Below, in pieces: positions 6,381 to 14,581 of a stretch of 22,161 nucleotides of DNA. Source of the DNA: JACVRW01 sp035705985. Its GTDB lineage: Bacteria > Actinomycetota > Thermoleophilia > Solirubrobacterales > Thermoleophilaceae. Position numbers and translations under genes: made by a program. Under the pieces are notes generated by a model, which saw only the letters and a list, made by a program, of their open reading frames with translations, did no database searches and had not been told where the DNA came from. The first letter of the stretch is position 1. The number at the start of each line of letters is the position of its first letter. The stretch spans positions 1 through 22,161 of the forward strand of contig DASSVP010000137.1 in the NCBI GenBank assembly GCA_035705985.1, read 5' to 3'.

Positions 6381-8579
6381 ATGGCTACTCACAGCACCAC
6401 CACCAAGTCCCCTTCCAACCACAACCTCGCGGCTCGTGTCGGGCGCTGGAGCGTCCAGCATCGCCGCAAGGCCATCCTTGGATGGCTCGCCTTCGTGTTC
6501 GTGGCGATGGCGGTCGGCTTCAACCTCGTCCCCCAGAAGAACATCGAGCAGATGGAAGGCATGCCGGGCGAGTCCGGCAAGGCCGGTCAGATCCTGAACG
6601 ACGCCTATCCGGACAAGGCGACCGAGCAGGTGCTCGTGCAGTCGAAGACGCTCGGCGCTTCAGATCCTCAATTCAGGGCCGCGGTCGCCGACGTGACCCA
6701 GCGGCTCGAGAAGACGGGCGGCGTCGGCAAGGTCGACCCCGCCGTGATCTCGAAGGACGGACACTCGGCGCTGGTCGCGTTCGAGCTGCCCGGCAAGGCC
6801 GACGTCACGGAGAAGTCCGTGGTGGACTCGCTGGCCGCCGTTGACGCGGCCCAGAAGGCCCACCCTGAGCTCCGCATCGACGAGACGGGCGACGCCAGCA
6901 TCAGCAAGGCGGAGCTCGACAAGTCGAACGAGGAGATGGGCTCGGCGATGTTCATGTCGCTGGGGCTCACGCTCATCATCCTGCTGTTCACCTTCGGAGC
7001 GCTCGTGGCGGCCGGCATCCCGGTCCTCCTCGGGCTCACCAGCGTGCTCGCGACGCTCGGCCTCCTCGGCCCGGTCAGCCAGCTCGCGCCGGTGGACGCG
7101 TCCGTGATGCACGTGGTCCTGCTCGTCGGCATGGCCGTCGGCGTGGACTACAGCCTGTTCTACGTCAAGCGGGAGCGCGAAGAGCGCGCCGCCGGGCGTG
7201 ATGCCAATGCCGCAATCGAGGCCGCGGCCGCGACGTCAGGTCGCGCGGTCGTGATCTCGGGCTTCACGGTCATGGTCGCCATGGCCGGCATGTACATGGG
7301 CGGAATCGCGAACTTCGCGTCCTTCGCCACCGGCACGATCATGGTCGTCGCCGTCGCCGTCGTCGGCTCGCTGACCGTCCTGCCGGCCACGCTCTCGAAG
7401 CTTGGCCATCGGGTCGAGAAGGGCCGCGTGCCCCTCCTCGGACGGCTCCGTGACCGCGCCGGGCGTGTGGGCATCTGGTCCCGCGTGCTCGACCGGGTCC
7501 TCCGTCGTCCGCTCGTCTCGGCCGTGGTGGCCACCGGCGTGCTGCTCGCGCTGGCGGCGCCCACGCTCGGTATCGAGACCTCACTCGGCGGCACCGACAG
7601 CTCGTCGCGTGAGATCGAGGAGATGCGGACGTACGACCGCGTCAACGCCGCGTTCCCGAGCGAGGGTGGCTCGGAGATCGTCGTCATCAAGGCCGATGAC
7701 GCCACGGCCGCGAAGGTCGTGTCCGCCATCGGCGAGCTCAGGGCGGAGACCGCCGCCCGGCCGGCTCTCTTCGAGGGCAAGGCGAGCGTCGAGCTCAGCT
7801 CGGACAGGACGGTCGCCAGCGTGACGGTCCCCACCGTGGGTGAGGGCACCGACGAGCTGTCGAACAAGGCGGTCGACGCCCTGCGCGGCGAGATCGTCCC
7901 GACCACCGTCGGCCAGGTGGACGGCGTCGAGGCCTACACGTCAGGCGAGGCCGCGGCCACGCGTGACTTCAACGACACGATGACCGGCAACCTGCCCTAC
8001 GTGTTCGCGTTCGTCCTGTCCGCGGCGTTCCTGCTGCTGCTGTTCACCTTCCGGTCGATCGTCATCCCCATCAAGGCGATCGCTCTGAACCTGCTGTCCG
8101 TGGGCGCCGCCTACGGCCTGCTGGTCACGGTGTTCCAGCACGGGCTCGGCGTGTCGCTGGGTCTCGGCGAGGGTCCCATCGCCGCCTGGCTCCCGCTGTT
8201 CCTGTTCGTGATCCTGTTCGGGCTCTCGATGGACTACCACGTGTTCATCCTGACCCGCATCCGCGAGGCGTTCGATCGCGGCATGAGCACCGGCGACGCC
8301 GTGGCTCACGGGATCAAGAGCACCGCCGGCGTGGTCACGAGCGCCGCGATCGTCATGGTCGGCGTCTTCGCGATGTTCGCGACGTCGTCGGAGCTGCAGA
8401 TGCAGCAGATGGGCATCGGCCTCGCGGCCGCCGTCCTGATCGACGCGACGATCATCCGCGGCGTCCTGCTACCGGCCACGATGAAGCTCCTCGGCGACTG
8501 GAACTGGTACCTGCCGAGGAGGCTCGGGTGGCTGCCGCAGGTCACGACAGAGCCGGAGGTGAAGCCGGCGTACGGATAA
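6381..8579 (+). CDS. MMPL/RND-family transporter, first of a tandem pair
   Basis: This 732-residue inner-membrane transporter is of the MMPL type, driven by the proton gradient and typically exporting lipids, siderophores or other hydrophobic compounds. The N-terminal WSVQHRRKAILGWLAFVFV gives helix 1, followed by a periplasmic domain (about 50-195), a block of five helices, a second periplasmic domain (about 405-535), and a second block. Asp-Tyr pairs expected for proton relay sit in both halves: D256-Y257 (GVDYSLFY) and D618-Y619 (SMDYHVFIL). Length is in the compact range for actinobacterial MMPL proteins, without a long C-terminal domain. A GGAAG lies 8 bases before the ATG. The upstream gap carries three direct repeats. 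A paralogue follows at once. The cargo is unknown; envelope genes upstream suggest a lipid or glycolipid. Confidence 0.93.
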   Translation: MATHSTTTKSPSNHNLAARVGRWSVQHRRKAILGWLAFVFVAMAVGFNLVPQKNIEQMEGMPGESGKAGQILNDAYPDKATEQVLVQSKTLGASDPQFRAAVADVTQRLEKTGGVGKVDPAVISKDGHSALVAFELPGKADVTEKSVVDSLAAVDAAQKAHPELRIDETGDASISKAELDKSNEEMGSAMFMSLGLTLIILLFTFGALVAAGIPVLLGLTSVLATLGLLGPVSQLAPVDASVMHVVLLVGMAVGVDYSLFYVKREREERAAGRDANAAIEAAAATSGRAVVISGFTVMVAMAGMYMGGIANFASFATGTIMVVAVAVVGSLTVLPATLSKLGHRVEKGRVPLLGRLRDRAGRVGIWSRVLDRVLRRPLVSAVVATGVLLALAAPTLGIETSLGGTDSSSREIEEMRTYDRVNAAFPSEGGSEIVVIKADDATAAKVVSAIGELRAETAARPALFEGKASVELSSDRTVASVTVPTVGEGTDELSNKAVDALRGEIVPTTVGQVDGVEAYTSGEAAATRDFNDTMTGNLPYVFAFVLSAAFLLLLFTFRSIVIPIKAIALNLLSVGAAYGLLVTVFQHGLGVSLGLGEGPIAAWLPLFLFVILFGLSMDYHVFILTRIREAFDRGMSTGDAVAHGIKSTAGVVTSAAIVMVGVFAMFATSSELQMQQMGIGLAAAVLIDATIIRGVLLPATMKLLGDWNWYLPRRLGWLPQVTTEPEVKPAYG

Positions 8580-8604
8580 CCGAACCACCACACTCAGGCA
8601 GACC

Positions 8605-8641
8605 GAATGGGAATCGCGCCCTCGTGGCGCGATTCTCATTT
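8605..8641. terminator. Strong hairpin between the two MMPL genes (terminator or attenuator)
   Basis: GAATCGCGCC (8611-8620) and GGCGCGATTC (8626-8635) form a perfect 10-bp stem with a 5-base loop CTCGT. With G-U pairs the stem extends outward to about 16 bp (8605-8641). It ends 3 bases before the ATG of the second MMPL gene and is not followed by a proper T-run. It may end transcription of the first gene, act as an RNA-processing or decay barrier, or restrict translation of the second gene, whose ribosome-binding region it occupies. Confidence 0.6.
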
Positions 8642-8644
8642 GTC

Positions 8645-10873
8645 ATGGACTCCTCTCGCAACCTCGCAGCAAGAGCAGGGCGCTGGAGCGCCCAGCACCG
8701 GAAGAAGGCAATCCTCGGCTGGCTCGCGTTCGTCGTGCTCGCCGTGTTCATCGGCGGGTCGGTCGGCACGAAGACCCTGACCGACGCGGACTTCGGCATC
8801 GGAGAGTCGGGCCGCGCCGACAAGGCCGTGTCGAACCACTTCCCTGACAAGGCGCCGGAGAGCGTCCTGGTTCAGGCTCGTCAGGCAAGCACAACCCAGG
8901 ACACTAGGAGCTTCCGGGAGACCGTCGATGCCGTCGTTCGAACGCTCGAGCGAACGCCGAACGTCCGCAACGTGGCAAGCCCCTACGGGCGTGACAACGC
9001 CGGCCTACTCTCGGAGGACGGCCGCTCCGCGCTCGTGACCTTCGAGCTGCCCGGCGACGACGCCGAGGCGAAGGTCGATCCCTCGCTCGAGGCGGTCGCG
9101 GCGCTGCAGAAGGAGCATCCCGGCTTCCGGGTCGAGCAGTTCGGCGACGGCAGCGCCGAGAAGGCGCTCAACAAGGCCTTCGAAGACGACTTCCAGAAGG
9201 CCGAGTTCACCTCGCTTCCGATCACGCTCGTGATCCTGATACTTGCCTTCGGCGCGTTGCTCGCGGCCTTCGTCCCGCTGGTGCTCGCGATCACCGCCGT
9301 TGCGGCGGCGATCGGCCTGATCGGCCCAATCAGCCAGATCTGGCCGGTGGACGAGGCGATCAGCTCGGTCGTGCTCCTGATCGGACTGGCAGTCGGCGTG
9401 GACTACTCGATGTTCTACCTGCGCCGCGAGCGCGAGGAGCGCGCTCGTGGGCGCTCGGAGGAAGCCGCGCTCGAAGCGGCCGCGGCAACCTCCGGCCGGG
9501 CCGTGCTCGTATCCGGCGTCACGGTGATCGCCGCGATGGCCGGCATGTACCTCGGCGGCGCCCCCACGTTCCTCTCGTTCGCCACCGGCACGATCCTCGT
9601 GGTCGCGATCGCCGTGGTGGGCTCGCTGACGGTCCTCCCGGCGATCCTGTCGAAGCTCGGCGACCGCGTGAACAAGGGCCGTGTCCCGTTCCTGCGCCCC
9701 GAGAAGCGCACGGGCGAGCCCCGCGTCTGGTCATGGGTGCTCGACCGGGTGCTGCGCCGGCCGCTCGCCTCGATCGTCGCCGCGGGCGCGGTGCTGGCCG
9801 TGCTGGCCATCCCCGTGTTCCACATCCACACCGCGGACTCGGGCGTCGAGGGCCTGCCGCGCTCGCTCGAGATCATGCAGACCTACGACCGCATGCAGGC
9901 CGCCTTCCCGGGCGAGACCTTCAGCGCGGACATCGTGGTCGAGGGCGATCGTCTCGACCGGGCGGAGCTTCGAGCCGCCGCGGCGGAGGTGCGCGAGATC
10001 GCGCGCGACTCGGACCACTTCCAGGAGCCCGTGACGGTGGAGACGAGCACAGACGGCCAGCTCGCCGTCGTCGAGGTGCCCCTGGCCGGCACCGGCACGA
10101 ACGAGCGCTCCACGGCCGCCCTGGACGCACTCCGCGAGGACGTGGTCCCGCAGGTGTTCGGCGGCCTTGCGAGCGGCGAGGTGGTCGGCGTCGCCGGCTT
10201 CACCGCCGGGTCGGTGGACTTCAGCGACCAGATGGCATCGCGCATCTGGTACGTGTTCGGCTTCGTCTTCGCGGTCGCGTTCGCGCTGCTGCTCGTCACG
10301 TTCCGCTCGATCGTGATCCCGATCAAGGCGATCCTGCTGAACGTGCTGTCCGTCGCAGCGGCCATGGGGATCGTCACCTGGATCTTCCAGGACGGCAACC
10401 TCGAGAGCCTGCTCGGCTTCGACTCCACCGGAGCGATCACCGCCTGGTTCCCGATCATGCTGTTCGTGATCCTGTTCGGGCTGTCGATGGACTACCACGT
10501 CTTCATCCTCAGCCGTATCAAGGAGGCGGTCGATCGCGGCCAGTCGACGGACGAGGCCGTGAGCCACGGGATCAAGTCCACCGCCGGCGTGGTCACCGCG
10601 GCCGCGATGGTGATGGTCGGCGTGTTCGCGATCTTCGCGACGCTGTCGTTCATCGACATGAAGCAGTTCGGCGTCGGCCTCGCCGCCGCGGTGCTGATCG
10701 ACGCGACGCTGGTGCGCGGCGTGATGCTCCCCGCCGCGATGAAGCTGCTCGGCGACTGGAACTGGTACCTGCCGAGCTGGCTCGAGTGGCTGCCGAAGGG
10801 GCCGCAGCTCGAGGGCGATGCGCCGCAGCCCGGGCCCGACCGCGAGCCCGAGGAGCTCCCCCGGGCCGCGTAG
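8645..10873 (+). CDS. MMPL/RND-family transporter, second of a tandem pair
   Basis: This 742-residue transporter is a clear paralogue of the preceding one: the N-termini match almost residue for residue (NLAARAGRWSAQHRKKAI), as does the C-terminal GDWNWYLP. The architecture is the same, two helix blocks and two periplasmic domains. Proton-relay pairs are D253-Y254 (GVDYSMFY) and D616-Y617 (SMDYHVFIL). I place the start at ATG 8645, where similarity with the first copy begins; the frame is open further upstream (a GTG at 8624) but that part overlaps the hairpin and has no similarity. No Shine-Dalgarno is visible. The proteins may work as a hetero-complex or be diverged copies with different cargo; the periplasmic domains differ more than the membrane parts. 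Confidence 0.92.
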   Translation: MDSSRNLAARAGRWSAQHRKKAILGWLAFVVLAVFIGGSVGTKTLTDADFGIGESGRADKAVSNHFPDKAPESVLVQARQASTTQDTRSFRETVDAVVRTLERTPNVRNVASPYGRDNAGLLSEDGRSALVTFELPGDDAEAKVDPSLEAVAALQKEHPGFRVEQFGDGSAEKALNKAFEDDFQKAEFTSLPITLVILILAFGALLAAFVPLVLAITAVAAAIGLIGPISQIWPVDEAISSVVLLIGLAVGVDYSMFYLRREREERARGRSEEAALEAAAATSGRAVLVSGVTVIAAMAGMYLGGAPTFLSFATGTILVVAIAVVGSLTVLPAILSKLGDRVNKGRVPFLRPEKRTGEPRVWSWVLDRVLRRPLASIVAAGAVLAVLAIPVFHIHTADSGVEGLPRSLEIMQTYDRMQAAFPGETFSADIVVEGDRLDRAELRAAAAEVREIARDSDHFQEPVTVETSTDGQLAVVEVPLAGTGTNERSTAALDALREDVVPQVFGGLASGEVVGVAGFTAGSVDFSDQMASRIWYVFGFVFAVAFALLLVTFRSIVIPIKAILLNVLSVAAAMGIVTWIFQDGNLESLLGFDSTGAITAWFPIMLFVILFGLSMDYHVFILSRIKEAVDRGQSTDEAVSHGIKSTAGVVTAAAMVMVGVFAIFATLSFIDMKQFGVGLAAAVLIDATLVRGVMLPAAMKLLGDWNWYLPSWLEWLPKGPQLEGDAPQPGPDREPEELPRAA

Positions 10874-10879
10874 TACCCT
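10874..10879 (+). promoter_or_regulatory. Putative -10 box of a leaderless promoter
   Basis: TACCCT matches the actinobacterial TAnnnT -10 pattern and ends 7 bases before the ATG at 10887, so transcription would begin at or next to the start codon. No Shine-Dalgarno is present. The box lies immediately after the stop of the second MMPL gene. No convincing -35 is seen. Confidence 0.4.
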
Positions 10880-10886
10880 GAGCCCG

Positions 10887-11057
10887 ATGGTGGCCCCGGC
10901 CACACCGGCAGCGATCCACTGGCTGACTCCAGGGAGTCCGACGTACATGCTGCTGAAGGTCGGGGCCATCGCGGGGCTGATCCTGCTTCGCGTGGAGATG
11001 GCACGGCGGGCGCGCGCTCGCCAGCGCGAGGAGCCGCCCGCCCACACGGACGGGTGA
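10887..11057 (+). CDS. Small single-pass membrane protein, 56 residues
   Basis: I do not recognise this protein. One hydrophobic helix is seen (about residues 20-35, TYMLLKVGAIAGLILLRVEM), followed by a basic and then polar tail (RRARARQREE). This predicts an outside-in topology with the charged tail in the cytoplasm. The stop overlaps the GTG of the FAD oxidoreductase gene as GTGA (11054-11057), which argues that it is truly translated and coupled to that enzyme. The ATG at 10887 follows a TAnnnT box by 7 bases. The upstream frame is open to 10818, but that part lies inside the MMPL gene. It could anchor or assist the oxidoreductase; this is inference from coupling alone. Confidence 0.6.
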   Translation: MVAPATPAAIHWLTPGSPTYMLLKVGAIAGLILLRVEMARRARARQREEPPAHTDG

Positions 11058-12223
11058 GCTCGGGCACCGCCTACTGGCTCGACGAGCCGTACGAGGCGAG
11101 GGCGCCGCTCGACGGCGACGCGGACGTGGACGCCTGCGTCGTCGGGGGCGGGGTGGCGGGGCTGTCCTGCGCGCTGCGGCTCGCGCGGCACGGCGTGGAC
11201 ACGCTCCTCCTAGAGGCCGGAACGGTCGCCGGCGGCGCCAGCGGGCGCAACGGCGGATTCCTCATCGCCGGCACGGCGCTGTTCCACAACGACGCGCGCG
11301 AGCGGCTCGGCGCGGAACGCGCGAGGGCGGTCTACGCGCGGACGCTCGTGGCCCAGGACGAGGTGGTCGAGCTTGCAGGGGAGCTCGGCGCCGCGGACAG
11401 CGTGCGCCGGGTCGGGCTGCTGCGGCTCGCGGTGTCCGAGCAAGAGGCGGAGCACGTGCGCTCGCACGCCGCCGCGCTCCAGGCCGACGGCTTCCCGGGC
11501 GAGCTGGTCGAGCGCGACGACCTTCCGCCCGCCCTTCGGCGCTCCGGGCTGGTGGGCTGCGTCACCGAGCACGACGCCGCGCTCCATCCGGTCCGCTGGT
11601 ACCGCGCGCTGGCCACCGCGGCCGAGTCCGCCGGCGCGCGCATCGTCGAGGGCACGCGCGCCGTGGCGCCGGTGCCGGCGCCCGCCGAGGGGCCCGTCGT
11701 GACCGAGCGCGGACGCGTAGGAGCGCGACACGTGATCGTGGCCGCGGACGGGGCGCTGCCGGCGCTCGTCCCGGATTACGCGGACCGCGTGCGCGCGCGG
11801 CGCCTCCACATGGTCGCCGTCGAACCACTTCCGCCCGCGATCGACCGGCTGGTGTACGCCCGCTGGGGCCACGAGTACCTCCAACAGCTCCCCGACGGGC
11901 GCGTCCTGGCGGGCGGCTTCGGCGATCTGGACGGCGAGCGCTCGTATACGGACAACGAGGACGGCGAGCCGCTCGTCTGGGAGCGCGTGCACCGCTACCT
12001 GCGCGAGGAGCTCGGCCTCGACGCCGAGGTCACCCACCGATGGGCGGGCATCGTTGGCTACACGGACGACCAGCTTCCCTACGCGGGCGAGGTCCCCGGC
12101 CGTCCCGGCCTGTACGTGGCCGGCGGGTATTCCGGCCACGGCAACGTCCCGGGCTACATGTGCGGCCGCGACATCGCGGACGCCATCGCCGGGGGCCCGC
12201 CCGGGCCGCTGTTCAGGGCCTGA
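11054..12223 (+). CDS. FAD-dependent oxidoreductase of the DAO family (PuuB/glycine-oxidase-like)
   Basis: This 389-residue flavoenzyme belongs to the D-amino-acid oxidase (DAO) superfamily, whose members oxidise amines or amino acids using FAD. The dinucleotide-binding motif is VVGGGVAGLSCALRLARHG (about 29-47), ending in the acidic residue of LLLEAG; it is followed by the DAO signature GGASGRNGGFL. The C-terminal FAD-contact region reads HRWAGIVGYTDDQLPYAGE ... GLYVAGGYSGHGNVPG. This arrangement resembles gamma-glutamylputrescine oxidases (PuuB) and related enzymes. No polyamine genes are nearby, so the substrate is open. It starts with GTG overlapping the stop of the 56-residue membrane protein and ends 11 bases inside the convergent GDPD gene. 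Confidence 0.87.
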   Translation: MSSGTAYWLDEPYEARAPLDGDADVDACVVGGGVAGLSCALRLARHGVDTLLLEAGTVAGGASGRNGGFLIAGTALFHNDARERLGAERARAVYARTLVAQDEVVELAGELGAADSVRRVGLLRLAVSEQEAEHVRSHAAALQADGFPGELVERDDLPPALRRSGLVGCVTEHDAALHPVRWYRALATAAESAGARIVEGTRAVAPVPAPAEGPVVTERGRVGARHVIVAADGALPALVPDYADRVRARRLHMVAVEPLPPAIDRLVYARWGHEYLQQLPDGRVLAGGFGDLDGERSYTDNEDGEPLVWERVHRYLREELGLDAEVTHRWAGIVGYTDDQLPYAGEVPGRPGLYVAGGYSGHGNVPGYMCGRDIADAIAGGPPGPLFRA

Positions 12224-13379
12224 AGCTCGGCGGAGCGAGCCTCGCGCGCTTGGGCCCCACGAGCCGGGGCAGCAGCCGCCTGTTCCCGTTGAACCGGATC
12301 GTCACGCTCGGCCTGCCGAGCCGCGCCGGCGGCCTGCGCGTGCCGAACAGGAACTCGCAGCTGCGGTTCAGCCGCCCGCTCACGCTCCGCGCGGGCCGGT
12401 CGCCGGCCATCACCCGCATCGTGACCGTCCCGCGGCAGCCCTGCCGGGCGGTCACGCCGCGCGGGGTGAGCAGGTCGCCGGTCGCGATCAGCCGGCTGCC
12501 GCGAAGGAAGGCCGTGGCCGAGAAGAAGCGCGGCGGCCGCAGCCCGAGCGCGCGGGCCGCCATGAGCGGGTCGTCCGTGATCAGTGCGTCCACCCCGGCC
12601 GATCGCGCCGCGCGAACGTCCGCACGGCGGTTGAGCGTGAATGGCGCAACGTCCAGCCGGGCGGCGTGCGCCCGCCGCACGTAGTCCTCACTCACGGGCC
12701 ACTCCGGCGAGATGAAGGTGTAGTCCTCGGCGTCCGCGGCCCGCAGGTAGGGCTCGTTGATCGCCCGGATGGCGAGCAGGCTCGTACGCACCCCTGGCAG
12801 CCGCTGCCGGGCCACGTCGAGGCTCGCCGCGAGAAACGCCTGGATGATCAGCTGCCTGCGCGGGATCCCGCTCGCGATCACGGCGTCCATCACCCGGTTC
12901 GCGTACGCGGTTGACGTGTCGAAGTCGGGATCGGTCGGCACGTTCTTGATCTCGAGGTTCACCTGCGCGCCCGCCCGCTTCGCGAACCCGAGCACCTGCT
13001 GAACCGTCAGGATCCGCGCCGGCCGCCGCGCCGCGCGTGTCGGCAGGCCGCTGCCGGGGCTGCCCAGGACGTCGGTGCGGCAGCCGCGCAGCTCGGCCAG
13101 CGTGAACGTCCGCACCTCGCCGCTGCAGTTCGTCGTCCGGTCGAGCGTCGCGTCGTGGACCGCGACGGGCACGCCGTCCTCGGTGAGCTTCGAGTCGACC
13201 TCCAGCACGAAGCCGTGACGAGCGGAATTGCGGAAGGCGCCGATCGTCTCCTCGCCGAAGCGCGGCTTGCCCTGGACCACGGGCCCACCGCGGTGAGCGT
13301 GGATGTCAGGCGCGGCGGCGAACGCGGCCTGTGCCGAGATGGCGACGGCCAGGACGACAAGCAGCAAGCGCGCCAGCAT
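12213..13379 (-). CDS. Secreted glycerophosphodiester phosphodiesterase with C-terminal beta-rich extension
   Basis: This 388-residue exported enzyme would hydrolyse glycerophosphodiesters to glycerol phosphate and an alcohol outside the membrane. A signal peptide occupies about residues 1-23 (LLLVVLAVAISAQAAFAA). The TIM-barrel GDPD motifs are IHAHRGG (H27, H29, R30), GEET (E43-E44), LEVDSKLTEDGVPVAVHD (E60, D62, H75), NLEIKN and ALITDDP. Catalysis probably uses H29 and H75 with a divalent cation held by the acidic residues. About 105 residues follow the barrel, with two cysteines (QGCRGT, NRSCEF) and SVTIRFNGN, resembling a small beta-sandwich. Its ATG lies 6 bases after a TAGGCT box that includes the stop codon of the preceding glucosyltransferase gene, so it may have its own leaderless promoter. 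Confidence 0.9.
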   Translation of the reverse strand: MLARLLLVVLAVAISAQAAFAAAPDIHAHRGGPVVQGKPRFGEETIGAFRNSARHGFVLEVDSKLTEDGVPVAVHDATLDRTTNCSGEVRTFTLAELRGCRTDVLGSPGSGLPTRAARRPARILTVQQVLGFAKRAGAQVNLEIKNVPTDPDFDTSTAYANRVMDAVIASGIPRRQLIIQAFLAASLDVARQRLPGVRTSLLAIRAINEPYLRAADAEDYTFISPEWPVSEDYVRRAHAARLDVAPFTLNRRADVRAARSAGVDALITDDPLMAARALGLRPPRFFSATAFLRGSRLIATGDLLTPRGVTARQGCRGTVTMRVMAGDRPARSVSGRLNRSCEFLFGTRRPPARLGRPSVTIRFNGNRRLLPRLVGPKRARLAPPSFRP

Positions 13380-13385
13380 GCGTGC

Positions 13386-13391
13386 AGCCTA
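13386..13391 (-). promoter_or_regulatory. Putative -10 box overlapping the stop codon of the upstream gene
   Basis: On the minus strand TAGGCT starts with the TAG stop of the GT4 gene and ends 6 bases before the ATG of the GDPD gene at 13379. It fits TAnnnT with a leaderless start. No clear -35 or Shine-Dalgarno is seen, so read-through from the upstream operon remains possible. Confidence 0.4.
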
Positions 13392-14576
13392 CCTCCGGGC
13401 AGGTGCGGGTTGGACGACCTCTCGGTAGACGCCCGAAACCTGGCGGGCGACGTCGCTCCAGTCGAACGTCAGCACGTGCTCCGACGCCTCGGCCACGAGC
13501 CGCTCGCGCAGCTCGTCGTCCGTGAGCAGGCGCTCGGCCATCTCCGCGAGCGAGGCCGGGTCGCGCGAGCGGAAGCGGAGGCCCACCTCCTCGTTCGGCA
13601 CCACCTCGCGCAGGCCGCCGGTGTCTGCCACCAGGCACGGGCAGCCGGAGGCCATCGCCTCGAGCGCCACCAGCCCGAACGGCTCGTAGATCGAGGGCAC
13701 CACGGTCAGGTCGGCGATGCGGTAGAGCGAGTGCAGAACGTCGTCGCCGATCCAGCCGACGAAGGTGCCGTGGTCGTCCAGGCCGAGCCGCGTGGCCTGC
13801 TCGCGCAACTCGTGCTCGGCGGTGCCCGAGCCGGCGACGATGAAGCGGACCTTGCCGACCCGCTCGATCAGCCCCGGCAGCGCCTCCAGCGCGAGCTGGA
13901 AGCCCTTCTCGTAGACGAGCCGGCCCACGAGCAGCACGAGCTTCTCGTCGGGCGCGGCGAAGTGCGCGCGCAGCGTGTCGAGGTCGTCCACCGGCACGAG
14001 CTCGGACGGGTCGATCCCGTTCGGGATCACGTGCACGCGGCTCTCCTCGAGCCCGTAGATGTCCGCCACGTGCTCGCGCATGTAGGCGGAACAGGTGATC
14101 ACGCGCTCGGCGCGGTTCGCCATCCAGCGCTCCACGCCGTGGATGTAGGACTGCGGGTGCTTGTCCACCCAGCCCTGGTGGCGTCCGAACTCGGTGGCGT
14201 GAATCGTCACCACGAGCGGCGCGCGGAAGCGCTTCGCGAGGTGGTCGCCGGCCGATGCCACGAGCCAGTCGTGCCCGTGCACCACGTCGAAGTCGTAGCG
14301 GTCCCCCACCTCCACGCCCGCCGCCAGCATGTCCGAGTTCATGTGCTCGATCCACGCTACGAATTCGCCGAGGTCGCGCGGGCGCTCGGGTTCGCGAACC
14401 CGGTGGACGAGCACGCCGCCCGCCTCCTCCTCGGCCGGGTCCTCCTCTCGTCCGCGCGCGAGGACGTGGACGTCGAGGCCCTGCGCGGCCAGGTTCTCGG
14501 CCAGCTTGCGGACGTGCCGGGCGAGGCCGCCCTCGATCAGCGGGGGGTACTCCCAGGACAGGATCAGGACGCGCAT
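13389..14576 (-). CDS. GT4 alpha-glucosyltransferase, Rv3032-like (methylglucose lipopolysaccharide / glucan elongation)
   Basis: This 395-residue GT-B enzyme resembles the mycobacterial alpha-1,4-glucosyltransferase Rv3032, which extends the glucan chain of methylglucose lipopolysaccharide and capsular glucan. The N-terminus LILSWEYPPLIEGGLARHV is the glycogen-synthase-like donor/acceptor loop and is very close to the Rv3032 start as I remember it. Further motifs are DVVHGHDWL, VIPNGIDPSEL, LLVGRLVYEKGF, and the retaining GT4 signature EPFGLVALEAMASG with E298 and E306 (E-x7-E). I chose the ATG at 14574-14576, five bases after the GH57 stop; the frame runs upstream through GH57 but without domain character. 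Gene order with GH57 and the methyltransferase supports the assignment. Confidence 0.9.
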   Translation of the reverse strand: MRVLILSWEYPPLIEGGLARHVRKLAENLAAQGLDVHVLARGREEDPAEEEAGGVLVHRVREPERPRDLGEFVAWIEHMNSDMLAAGVEVGDRYDFDVVHGHDWLVASAGDHLAKRFRAPLVVTIHATEFGRHQGWVDKHPQSYIHGVERWMANRAERVITCSAYMREHVADIYGLEESRVHVIPNGIDPSELVPVDDLDTLRAHFAAPDEKLVLLVGRLVYEKGFQLALEALPGLIERVGKVRFIVAGSGTAEHELREQATRLGLDDHGTFVGWIGDDVLHSLYRIADLTVVPSIYEPFGLVALEAMASGCPCLVADTGGLREVVPNEEVGLRFRSRDPASLAEMAERLLTDDELRERLVAEASEHVLTFDWSDVARQVSGVYREVVQPAPARR

Positions 14577-14581
14577 GCGGG

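Noticed and set aside
8528..8644. Upstream extension of the second MMPL open frame
   Set aside because: It overlaps the end of the first MMPL gene and the hairpin; similarity to the paralogue starts only at the ATG at 8645.
6381..10873. Tandem MMPL genes as a recent duplication
   Set aside because: The two copies agree in membrane motifs but differ widely in periplasmic domains and codons, so the duplication is old; not reported as a recent event.
9731..11191. 486-residue minus-strand open frame opposite the second MMPL gene
   Set aside because: It mirrors coding sequence with clear MMPL motifs; composition (His, Asp, Arg, Gly) is that of an antisense frame.
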